Origin: Zerene cesonia | Taxonomy: Eukaryota > Arthropoda > Insecta > Lepidoptera > Pieridae | Assembly: GCF_012273895.1 (NCBI RefSeq) | Contig: NC_052109.1 | Location: 5,966,432-6,030,431 of the forward strand | Length of the DNA: 64,000 nucleotides | Reading direction: 5' to 3' | Shown here: piece after piece, positions 34,703 through 44,502 of the stretch | How positions within the stretch are numbered: position 1 is the first letter of the stretch | Layout of the letters: each line of letters opens with the position of its first letter | Made by a program: the position numbers and the translations under genes | Notes under the pieces: generated by a model | What the model was told of the DNA's origin: nothing | Seen by the model: the letters and a program-made list of their open reading frames with translations, nothing else | Databases searched by the model: none

Positions 34703-36004
34703 ATAAATTGATATAATGATATAAATTCTTACGTATTACCCTGAAAGCTATTAGGTATCACTTGCGGTTCCCAGATTCCTCGATATTCTCTATTCTTGAT
34801 GCTATCTCGACTATAATATTCAAATTGCATACAACGAGTTTACGATGTTTTCCAGGATGTTATGCATATTCATGGATATTTATGTTAACAACGGAGAGGT
34901 TTCACGGTAATTTTAATGTAATATGATGTTACTATGAAGGAACGATGCAAACACCTGATATATCTATCATATTTAAATGTTGTATTCCTAATATTATAAA
35001 CGTAAACTAGCTCTTTGTCTGTCTGTTTGTCTCTTCTCACATCTAAACGACAGAACTTGTTAGTAAGGTGGGGAGAGAAAGAATTTGGCATTTTATGTGT
35101 AATTTGGGCCAACTTAAGATATAGGATAATTTTTATTTCGATTAATTCTCAGCAGGGCGTGGCCGGGCTAGTTAATTTATAAAATGTTCTCTTTACAATA
35201 TTAATAAACACGTACTATTTTATTGAATAGAATAATTATTTTTACGATGCGTAATACACGATATCGGAAAATCTTATCGATATGAAAGAACAGACCTAAT
35301 GACAAATAATGATGACCCAAGAGAACTTTAATAACTTGTAATCGATAAAATGAATTAAAAAGCAATTCATATTCATAATATTGAGTACAGTTTTAGTATT
35401 ATTTTAGTAGATTTTTTTCATTAGATTTTATACCTCAAATTTATTTATGCCCACGTTTTTACTAGCTTCACCTGTATGCTTGTATGTTTATATGTTTGTA
35501 ATGGACATATTTAATGCAAACTTTGTTAAAAAAACGTTAGGATTACATGGGACAATACAGTAATTTCATGGGTTTATTTTATGAACCCGATTAGGATCGC
35601 CAGGTTTAAATAATATCCTTCCGTTATGCTCTGTGATACGCAAAAGAGATACGGATGTTTATTAATTCTTTTAGACTATATTAACATTAAAACATTATAT
35701 GTGTCACTCTAATAAATGTGAAAACTACCCTCAAAAGGAACTAACTCTTCCCACCTTACTAACAAGTTCACTCATAAACCACGTGCGCCATGAAAAAAAT
35801 TAAACACAAATTATACAGTTGTTCCCCTTGCCTCTACAAAAGCATTTCACATTCAGTTTTGTATCTAAAAATGGTGTTTTGAAGTCATAGCTTTGTGCGC
35901 GAGAATTGCCACTCCAATCCGTTGCAGTACCGACGGGGCATACGCTTTTGCCCTAAAATCAGAACTAGTAGCTAGCTAGAACCTGATATACGTATTGTTT
36001 TGTT
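34703..36004. other. Intergenic, weak RTE-like fragment at 34985-35175
   Basis: AATATTATAAACGTAAACTAG with CTGTCTGTTTGTCTC, and later TAGGATAATTTTTATTTCGA with AGCAGGGCGTGGCCGGGCTA, have an RTE-like layout on the + strand. Nothing else was recognised. Confidence 0.35.
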
Positions 36005-36172
36005 TTGATTATATTCATTCATTTTATTTTTATTTATTTTAACACTCTTATGACACATTAATTATAGAAAGAGGAAAAAAGAAAAGAAAATATAAACAAT
36101 AGTTAAGATAATGTATAACGGGTCGGCCTTATCACTTTAGAGTGATTTCTTCCAGGCAACCCCTTAGGTAAA
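36005..36172 (-). mobile_element. Family E LINE-like 3' end
   Basis: The sense (minus) strand runs from GGTTGCCTGG through a small hairpin to an AT-rich tail. The hairpin arms are ATCACT and AGTGAT (36131-36146) with a 4-nt loop. The copies at 36711-36862 and 44368-44502 have different but equally complementary arms. Confidence 0.65.
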
Positions 36173-36639
36173 GGATAAATATTGTTATTTTTTATGATTA
36201 TATCATGTTTATATTTTTCATAACAACGATATCTAGTTAAAGAGGTGAGAGCAGTGAGGATCTTTCTTACATTACTCTCTCGTAAATAATTCGAGTTGGA
36301 ATGAAACAAATGTTGTTTAATAGGGCCGTGAGAAATGGTTGAACTGGCGCGCCCTCCGTTGGAAACCGGCTCTTCGGAGATTACGTCTTTTGTATATATG
36401 TTACGGTTAAAACCCGTTTTACGCTACCGCGCATTTTCCCCAGTTAAACCTAGGTGTAACTAAAAGCTTTTGTTACACGTATTTCTAAGTAAAACACGTT
36501 TTAAATGTAGGTAGTAGTAAATTTTACTAAACAAAAATTTAATAAATATGTAAATTCATTCTCGTATCAAAACGAAAACGTTAATATGCCTGATTAAAAA
36601 CACCTTTTATTTCATTACTTCGACTGCGTATTCAAACGG

Positions 36640-37010
36640 GAAGATACACATTCCGGGGTTTTCCGGGCTTAGCTCCCGTTTCTAAAGAAGTTTCCGGATA
36701 AAGACTATTATTTATTTATTTATTTATTTATTTATAATGCTTTATTGCACAAACTTATAAAAAACAGCAAGAATAATAAGAAAAAAAATACATCGTTTGT
36801 GCAAGAGGCGGCCTTATTGCTTAACAGCAATCTCTGCCAGGCAACCTGGTTGGAAAGGAAATGTACGAAGTTCTGGGATAGTGCAAATATTATATGTCCA
36901 TTATCGGGTCTCTAGCTATATTTGTACCAAATTTCATCTGAATCTGTTGAGTTGATGAAGAGTTCATTGGGAACATACATCACGACACTGGATTTTTATA
37001 TATTAAGATA
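36640..37010 (+). repeat. RTE-like 3' end interrupted by family E
   Basis: A GGGGTTTTCCGGGCTTAGC to TTTCCGGATAAAGACTATTA block (36652-36707) is continued after the family E insertion by GTACCAAATTTCATCTGAAT and CTGTTGAGT (about 36886-37010), the normal next block of such repeats. This is a nested insertion. Confidence 0.5.
36711..36862 (-). mobile_element. Family E LINE-like 3' end with (TTTA)n tail
   Basis: The reversed tail is seven TTTA/TTAT units followed by TGCTTTATTGCACA. The hairpin arms ATTGCT (36816-36821) and AGCAAT (36826-36831) enclose TAAC. AGAGGCGGCC and CAGGCAACC flank it as in the other copies. Confidence 0.7.
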
Positions 37011-37074
37011 AGCATGGCGTTGTAGATGATAATCCCTGAATAGAAAGACACCTTAGCTGTCAATGTCATCAAAT

Positions 37075-38060
37075 ATATTTTATTATTTATCCCGGGTTAA
37101 TTCGGATGGAGCAGGGACGAGCGACTAGTATAATTACACATCTTTAAATGAATTCAAGAGAGCGAAACATCGTGAAATTATATTTCTTCTTCGTCGAAAA
37201 ACATATAGAATAGCTTCTTATGTACGTTTTATGTACGACACTAAGACGTCAGATTAGATCCAAGGTAAACTGGAAGTCAGAAATATCCTGTAGAGGTATT
37301 AATAATTATATTATATCGAGATATATACTATCATAAATGTAAACAAATCACATGAAAACTTTAAGGTTTTTGTAACTCTGTTAATAAGGTTTTACCGATT
37401 AAGTTGGCTGGGACATAATTTATATTATAGATAAATACACCTCTCTCTTGTAAAGAGTTGTACCCTCTCTTGTCTCTTGTAAAACCACAATAATTATATA
37501 ATAAATTAAGCGCAACTTTTACAAACTAAATTTCCGTCTACACAGCACAAAGAAACAACGAATCGACTCATTTCTCAAATAAAGCATTACTCAAATCAAG
37601 TACATTCCATTTAAAACATCCTAAGTAAATATAGTCCACTACAGAGACAGACGAAAAACACTTTGTGAGTGGCAAAAATATTATCTGAGGGCCTAAAATA
37701 AAATTACTTCATTTATCAGATTTTCAAGGGTCACATTATAGGCCTGCGAAAAATGAAGTATGTGTTCAGATCCCACGAGCAAATATAATCCATGGTACTG
37801 ACTAATAGTACAGCGTTCCGAAGTTTTAAGTGTGTTTACAATTGCTTCACAAGGTTTTAAGTTTATCTTTAACAAATAAGCATAGATTCCTTGAAGATAT
37901 TTAATTGCAAAGGTTTAAAAAAGCTAAAATGCTATTAAGATATTAGGAGAATTATATAAACCTTTCTACTATGGAACTGACATCATGGACTGGTGCAAAG
38001 TTCTTTCTCAAATTTCGCCTCTTCATCAGAAAGTCATAAGTACTCAGTATCCATTTATAT
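37075..38060. other. Intergenic, C3 fragment then nothing recognised
   Basis: TTATCCCGGGTTAATTCGGA to GGGACGAGCGACTAGTATAA (37078-37132) is the minus-strand head of a C3 repeat. The rest is AT-rich with no gene; the minus frame 37693-37875 is unassigned. Confidence 0.4.
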
Positions 38061-38064
38061 GGTA

Positions 38065-38200
38065 TTTTTTTTTTATATTAAATAGGCAGACGTTTGATCG
38101 CTATCCTACCTGATGTTAAGCAGGGATGCGATCTATAAATGGACACGCTTGCCTAGGAGAAGCCTATTCACTCTTAAATATTGCTATATTTTTATTAGAG
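38065..38200 (-). mobile_element. LINE 3'-end fragment (minus)
   Basis: After a T run come AATAGGCAGACGTTTGATCG, CTATCCTACCTGATGTTAAG and GATGCGATCTATAAATGGAC, then GCTTGCCTAGGAGAAGCC. This is a sequence block I recognise as a frequent lepidopteran LINE terminus, here reversed. Confidence 0.55.
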
Positions 38201-38918
38201 GAATAAATCTTTGCTTTTAGTAAACAGTCGTCTCCTTTTATCTACTTTATCTCACTCCAATATACCAAAAAAAGTAATTCAAAGTTTTGCACGGAATATT
38301 TAGAATAATATTTGGTCGATTTGATCTGCGTTTTCAGTGAATGCAGCAATTCATTTCGATATTCGGCCGCAATGGATTAGTTGAGAGCTAGTTTGATTCA
38401 TGGGCGTTCGCTAGCGTTTTAGCCTAAATGGCTTTCTGACTGTGGTTTCAATTAGATACATTTGTATGAATTCGACTGAAGAAAATAATATAAAATTTGA
38501 GAAATAGATAGTCTTTCCACAATGCTTCAAATTCTATTCAATTTGATGAAAATGAACTAAGACAACTTCATGAGAAAAAACTGGGAAGAGAATATTAAAA
38601 TATAGACAATATGGCATTAACGAAAACAAGAAAATTAATGCTTCTTTCAATATATGAAAGATTTATATCCTTGACTACTGGAAACTTACTCTAGCACAGT
38701 GTTGTAGCGGGTATTATTTACTTTATTATGAATTAGTACAGATGACCTTTATTCTTCAACAATATTTAAAGTTTCTTCTTTCATTTAAATGAAACTAAAT
38801 GTTCTTGTATTTCAATTATATTATATGAAACGGTTTCCGAGTAATATCTCTCGATGACGACGTACATATATACCAACATGTTGCAATAAGTATGACTATG
38901 TACTTTTATACTTTTGTA

Positions 38919-39256
38919 TGTGGGAGTCGAGCACGCTTCGGCCCGTATTGAGCCAGCTCGCACCGGTGAAGTACCACACCCCCTTAGAAGACCGGCGTGA
39001 AATAGCATACTGCTGTGTTTCGTTCGGTGAGTGGGGGAGCCGGAGGCCCTTATCCTTTTTCCTTACCCTTCCCAGTCTTTTCCTTTATTTTTCTCGTCAA
39101 TCCTTTCTCGATCACTTTCCTATTAGAAGTCGGCCATCCATTTGTGGAGGAGTAAAGTCCTCGACCTTTCGCCTCTCCATATGTTCATGGGCGGTGGTAG
39201 CGTTTACGACCGCGAGGCGACCCAACATCTCCATTGCCGACGATGACATAAAAAGA
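38919..39256 (+). mobile_element. Family B element, subfamily II (full length)
   Basis: It starts TGTGGGAGTCGAGCACGCTT, passes GACCGGCGTGAAATAGCATA and GTTTCGTTCGGTGAGTGGGG, and ends GATGACATAAAAA. The outer stem GTCGGC with GCCGAC is intact and the inner stem is partly decayed. It lies about 240 bp upstream of the gustatory receptor start codon. Confidence 0.85.
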
Positions 39257-39492
39257 CTATTAACGATTTAAGGTTACCCTTAAAAAATAGGTTGCAAGGT
39301 TCATTATACTGTATTTATCCCTTTTACGTTTTTATAGTAATATAGAACGATAGAATCAGTTACTATTATTAAACCTCGAGGGACCTAGATAAGGAATACC
39401 ATGTTATGAATATTAAGGAAATTAATGTATGAGTTCCAAACATAATTTATATGGAAAATATCATTAAGCTATTGATACTCGAATAGATTGCA

Positions 39493-42400
39493 ATGCCAAG
39501 TGATACTGACTTATTAGAAGATATGCTGGATCCAGAGTTTATAGGCATATTTCAGTGGTTTTCCTATTATCAATGTATTTTCGCTTACACGAGAGTTGAA
39601 ATGAAGTATAGATTCGTCACACCTCTATCCAGATTATATACAGCATACTGTATCATCGCTTGGCTTCTAACGCCTATATCTTATATACGTTATTTCTTTT
39701 ATTGTGAGTTTAAGGAAATAATCCGTGATGTTGAAACATATATAAAACTAAATTTCTTATTTTGTAGCATTGTTATCATAGCCCTTCACTACAAAAACCA
39801 TTTTAATAATGAACAAAAGGTTGTGAGGTTTTTCGTGAAGCTACAGCAAATAGAAAGAATTCTTGGCGCCGATTTTAGGCAAGATAATGAGAAACTATCT
39901 AAAATTTCGATGTTGGCTATCTTCACAGTGCTAATTCTCGATATAACGTGGATTTATATATGCCATGTACAATATGTGATTGGATTTTGTGCTTCAGCAC
40001 TGCCAATGCATTATCCATTACTTGGTATAATGAACGAAATTCTATTGCTCATGATAATTGTTTATTTTATTATAAGAAGAATAGACTTTGTTTCCAAAGA
40101 ACTGAATGAGCTTTTAATCAGTAACAAAAGTGAGAAGAATTCAAGTGGAAAACTGTATACTCTAAAATCACACACGGAGATAGAATCTGCGAAAGATATT
40201 ACAAAACTCGTTTATGGCATTCATCGAATACTTACTTGCATCTTCATCTTACAAGACATTTACGAACATACGGTAAGTGTTAGTTTTAGAATATTTATAT
40301 GTACTTTACCAGAAGTAATAATGTCTTGTTTTCTTCTTCTTTGTATGAAATTTTTATTTATTTTTAATGGTAAATCTGCATCCTCAGGCAAACCTCAGAT
40401 GTTGGAAATTGTTTATTTTAAATTGTGTACTGTTATTATGCTCAATATGAATATATGTGTACCGCAGTATGGTGGTAGCAAAGAAATGAATTCAAATTCC
40501 AGTAAAAGTACTCAATATATTTAATTTTTTTTTTTTAGTTTTTCAGTGCGTTTACAATTTTATTGTTTGGGATATCTTGCCTGGTCCAAATGAGCACTTC
40601 CTTTTTTAAAAATGTAGTAAGTATTTTATATTGTACAGTAAATATATTTATTTTTATATTCATTAAGTATTCAAAATTCTTAATGTGGGAGTCGAGCATG
40701 CTTCGGTACGAATTGGGCCAGCTCGCACCGGTAGTACCGTGGCCCTACAGAAAACCGGCGTGAAATAGTGGCATGCCACTGAGTTTCGTACGGTGAGTGG
40801 GGGAGTCGGAGGCCCATTTCCTTTTCCTCACCCGTCCCAGTCCATTCCTTCTTTCCAGTCGTCATTCCTTTACCCCTTAAAAGTGGGCAGCACATTCGCA
40901 GAGGCACTACCTTTGCGAATGTTCATGGGCGGTGGTGATCGCTTACCATCAGGCGAACCACCAGTTCAATTGCCTGCTATGACATAAAAAAACATTAGTT
41001 ATGAAGTAGTCAAAAGTTAAGTATCCAGTTTACTTTCTTGTAATTACCGTAACATAATATCGCAAGAAAATATACGGGCCTTCAGCTGCCCCATTCATTG
41101 TACGAAACACAGTAGTATTTACATACCACTAATCTACGCAAGCAGGCCCAATTCGTGCGGAAGCGTGCTTGACTCTTAGATTAAATCTGATATAATTGCC
41201 ATCTTGACACGAATAGGGTCTAATTAATTAATATGTCTTATATTTTTTAAAAAGCAGTGGTGGCTCAGTGGTGAGAACCTTGGACTTGGAAACAAAATGA
41301 TTTTTCAATTTATCTGCGCATGTAGATAACATCACCACTGCTTAAAACGCTGAAGGAAAACATCGAGAGGAAACCGGCATGTCCGAGAATCAAAAGTTCG
41401 ACGACATGTGACATCTGCCATCCCGCACTTGGCCAGCGTGGTGGATTATGGCCTGAACCTTCGTAGGAGGCCTGTGTCCCAGTTGGGAACATATTTGGGC
41501 CGATGATGATGATGATGAGACATTTTTAAAATATATAATGTTGCATTGTTCCAGATAAGTGAGCGAAAAACGTTGGTAGTTCTAGTAATTATATTCATAG
41601 GTTGCCTGCTTTTGGGATGTGCAGTTGCATCATTCATTGGGCATTTATTAAATTCGAAATTGAAGAAAATAAAACACGCTTGCCTTATGATTAAAGCACA
41701 TAACTCAATAAATGGTACAGTAAATCAGTAATTTTTAAAGAACAGAAAAAATTTGACCACAGCAGATGAATGCTATGAAACTAAAAATTAAATGGTTCAG
41801 TACTTAGCAATTTTATACAAAACTAGACAAGCTGAAATTCATATCCTTAATCACAAAAAACAATTATAATTCAATAATTATTTTTAACAATGGGCTCGTC
41901 CGATGGTTCGCTTGGATTTTTTTGCCAAAAGCGGGCAACTGAGCTAGTGGTTCACCTGATGTTAAAAGATCACCACCGTCCGTGTACATTTGCTCAAGTA
42001 GGACGGTTACAAATGCTTTTAAGGGGTAAAGGATAAGGATAGGATTGACGACGGCAATTAGAAAAGGACTGGGAATGAGGAGGAAAAGGATACGGGCCTA
42101 GGGCTCCTCTAATCACCGAACGAGACTCGGTAGCATGCTACTATTTCACGCCGATCTTCTGTGGGGGTGTGATACCTCCCCCAGGGCGAGCTGGCCTAAT
42201 TCATGCCAAAGCGTGCTCGACTCCCACACTAATTACAATTATATGCTATTCTTTTACTTCCCACTCATATTATGAATGCGAAAGTTTGTAAGGATGTGCG
42301 TGTGTTTGTTGCCCTTTCACGCAAAAAATAATGAACCGATTTCAATGAAATTCGATACGTAGATAGCTAGATAACTGGAATAACATATAGGCAATTTTTT

Positions 42401-42984
42401 ATCCCGATATTTCAACGGGATACGGACTTACGCGGATGAAACCGCGGGGCGCAGCTAGTATATTATAAAGAGCTCTAGATTATTTACATGTTTGTAAGGG
42501 GTTATCACTACATAAAACAAAGACACGTCTCCGTCGGACGGCGGAAACGTGTACACTGACGTGTGTCTATATGTTTAGATCTTTAACATTATGCCACAGA
42601 TTTTGATGGTTTTTTTTAACAGAATAATTCAAGAGGAAGGTTTTTACGTAAACAAAATAGAAAAATGCGTGCGAAGCCTCGGACAAAACCTAGTCTTTAA
42701 CAAGATCTTGACGAATTCCTAAGAAAGGACTTACGAGTACTTATTTCATCAAGTCTTTTTTATAGTACAAACATTTTTTAAGCCTTTAAGGTAACACTAA
42801 TAATGGAACATTTTCAGATGAATGTAAACTGAATGCTCAGCGTATATTGATGTTGCTGGAAGCCAGAAGCAATGTGCTGCATATTTACGGCATTCTAACA
42901 ATAAATTTAAAATTAAGTTTTCGGCTTTTTTGTATTACGATTTCTTATGCCATTTTGTTTCTGCAATATTTAACACTAGATTAA
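39493..42984 (+). CDS. Gustatory receptor (four exons, 394 aa)
   Basis: The product is probably an insect gustatory receptor, a seven-helix ligand-gated channel subunit of the 7tm_7 family in the dendrites of taste neurons. The exons are 39493-40272, 40539-40616, 41555-41714 and 42818-42984 (stop TAA at 42982). Junction phases are 0, 0 and 1; every intron is GT-AG, and the donors of introns 1 and 2 are GTAAGT. Hydrophobic helices fall at about residues 45-68, 83-100, 138-158, 174-195, 261-281, 291-315 and 370-391. The last carries SYAILFLQY (382-390), matching the family's C-terminal TYxxxxxQF signature with conservative changes. Length fits the family (about 370-430). The frame stays open into intron 1 to 40524, so an unspliced reading gives a false 343-aa product. 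A polyadenylation signal AATAAA lies at 43104-43109. Introns 2 and 3 hold repeats. The ligand cannot be inferred. Confidence 0.85.
40683..40988 (+). mobile_element. Family B element, subfamily I (receptor intron 2)
   Basis: The head GTGGGAGTCGAGCATGCTTC begins at 40684 and the end CTGCTATGACATAAAAAAA at about 40988. The outer stem AGTGGGCA with TGCCTGCT keeps pairing through two G-U pairs, and the inner stem CATTCGCAGAGG with CCTTTGCGAATG is intact. It is in the same orientation as the receptor gene. Confidence 0.85.
41071..41176 (-). mobile_element. Family B 5'-head fragment (receptor intron 2)
   Basis: ACGGGCCTTCAGCTGCCCCA, GTACGAAACACAGTAGTATT and CCCAATTCGTGCGGAAGCGT form the reversed head of family B without the 3' half. 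Confidence 0.6.
41254..41519 (+). mobile_element. S1 SINE with deleted B box (receptor intron 2)
   Basis: The A box TGGCTCAGTGG is intact, but the segment between the head and the body (including the B box) is deleted. The body and (GAT)n tail remain. The copy ends about 35 bp before exon 3. Confidence 0.8.
41914..42228 (-). mobile_element. Family B element (receptor intron 3, diverged)
   Basis: The reversed tail TTTTTTTGCC and AGCGGGCAACTGAGCTAGTG, linker, and head GCGTGCTCGACTCCCACAC are all present. The inner 3' stem has decayed. Confidence 0.75.
42263..42460 (-). repeat. Family C1 repeat (receptor intron 3)
   Basis: AATGCGAAAGTTTGTAAGGA, TTGCCCTTTCACGCAAAA, TTTTTTATCCCGATATTTCA and GATGAAACCGCGGGGCGCAG form a complete reverse copy. 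Confidence 0.7.
42505..42694 (+). repeat. Family D repeat (receptor intron 3)
   Basis: CACTACATAAAACAAAG, CAGATTTTGATGGTTTTTT, TTCAAGAGGAAGGTTTTTAC and CGTGCGAAGCCTCGGAC match the family D order. The copy ends about 120 bp before exon 4. Confidence 0.6.
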
Positions 42985-43167
42985 TAATGTAACTCCCTCA
43001 CTATAACGCACTTACTTCGAGTCTCTATAGAACTGGTGATGCAAAAATGTTTCATACGATTAAATAGACAGGTATTTTCTCGTGGAGTTTTTAGATTTGA
43101 GTGAATAAATGGTGAAGATTAAATTATAATTGTGTTTTATTGTAAAAATCGGAATGTAAACATTATA

Positions 43168-43305
43168 ATGTGGGACACGTGTATGCTTCGGCACAAATTG
43201 GTCAGCTCGCTATTGGATGTGAATGCAACTGTTCCATACATTAATTGAAGGAGCCGGAACTACAGAACAGAGGCCTGACCTCTGCAAATGTGTAGCCACC
43301 AAAGA
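43168..43305 (+). mobile_element. Family B remnant, internally deleted
   Basis: The head GTGGGACACGTGTATGCTTC to GGTCAGCTCGC is followed, after a large deletion, by GGAGCCGGAAC and GAGGCCTGACCTCTGCAAAT. It lies just past the receptor's polyadenylation signal. Confidence 0.55.
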
Positions 43306-44367
43306 AGATATTTAGAAATAACAGTATTTTTAGAAATTTTTCTGGTGTGAAATACTTTTGGGTTGTATTTCATAACTTGACTTGAATACAAACACACTTA
43401 GATAAACTCAGGGTGATTTGTAATTTACTAGAATTGCGTACCGCAGAGACTTTTGAAAATAACAAAATGTTTGTTCATAATTTATGTATTTAACTAAGAA
43501 TTTATAAAATTGCTATAATCAGAGTTTACATTATTACATAATATACTTCTTGGCACAAAAAAGCAGATATTTGAAACAATTCATACACGTAACCGGATAA
43601 CTTTTATTATTCCTACGTTCATTCCGATATATGTGCATGTGTAAAGAGTATGAATCGAAATTACTTGAAAAGATCGTGTTAGCAGGTTTTTAAACTAATA
43701 TTACATAAATATCTGCAAACGACTTTAACTATTTACCCATAAAAATCTTTTAAGTTAAAAGTAACCTACATTTTTAACGAACAATTTAGAATGCCTGGTG
43801 ATATTTAGTCCGTATTATATAACGAAATGTTCGATCTATAGAAAGAAATTTACAAAAAATGTTGGTCTTACGCCTCATCTCTTACATTACGTAGTACAGA
43901 ACTAATTTGGAATCTAAATCCATTTAGGCAATAAGTTTTCAACTAGAACAGAAACAACAACAAATAGACTCGACAACTAAACCGTTTGTAAAACCTATCT
44001 AACAATAATCCCATAAAACAGGTTCAAATATGCAAAGGTATATGAAACCTCTTCAAGAAGTTGGGGACTTTCACAGACCATAAATCTCTCTAATTACCAT
44101 TCCAAAATATAAACATGTTGCTGTAAGATTGTAAAAACTGTTACATTACAATATAACTCGTGAAATGTTGTTGAAAAATTCTGATCGATTGCATTCGTTT
44201 ACAATTTAACGCATTATTTTTTATCATAAACTTAAATATCACACCCGCGTAAAGGAGTTTATTTCTGCCTATTCCTGTGACTCTGGCGAACCCACGAGCA
44301 AAAAGATAATACAACATAAGGTAACTGAAAATTTTATTGTCCATTGTTTTCCGTAACTGTTTTCCAT
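43306..44367. other. Intergenic, nothing recognised
   Basis: AT-rich; no second receptor exon or other gene is evident. The minus frame 44141-44344 is unassigned. Confidence 0.35.
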
Positions 44368-44502
44368 ATAAATTTATTTATTTATTCTTTATTGCACACT
44401 TACAAAATATAAAACAGAGATAAACTTAACAAAAACAAATTAAAACTAGTATGCAAAGGGCGGTCTTATGGCTAAAAGCCATCTCTAACAGGCAACCGTT
44501 GA
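44368..44502 (-). mobile_element. Family E LINE-like 3' end
   Basis: The reversed tail TTTATTTATTCTTTATTGCA is followed by AAGGGCGGTC and a hairpin ATGGCT (44468-44473), AAA, AGCCAT (44477-44482), then AACAGGCAACC. Confidence 0.7.
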
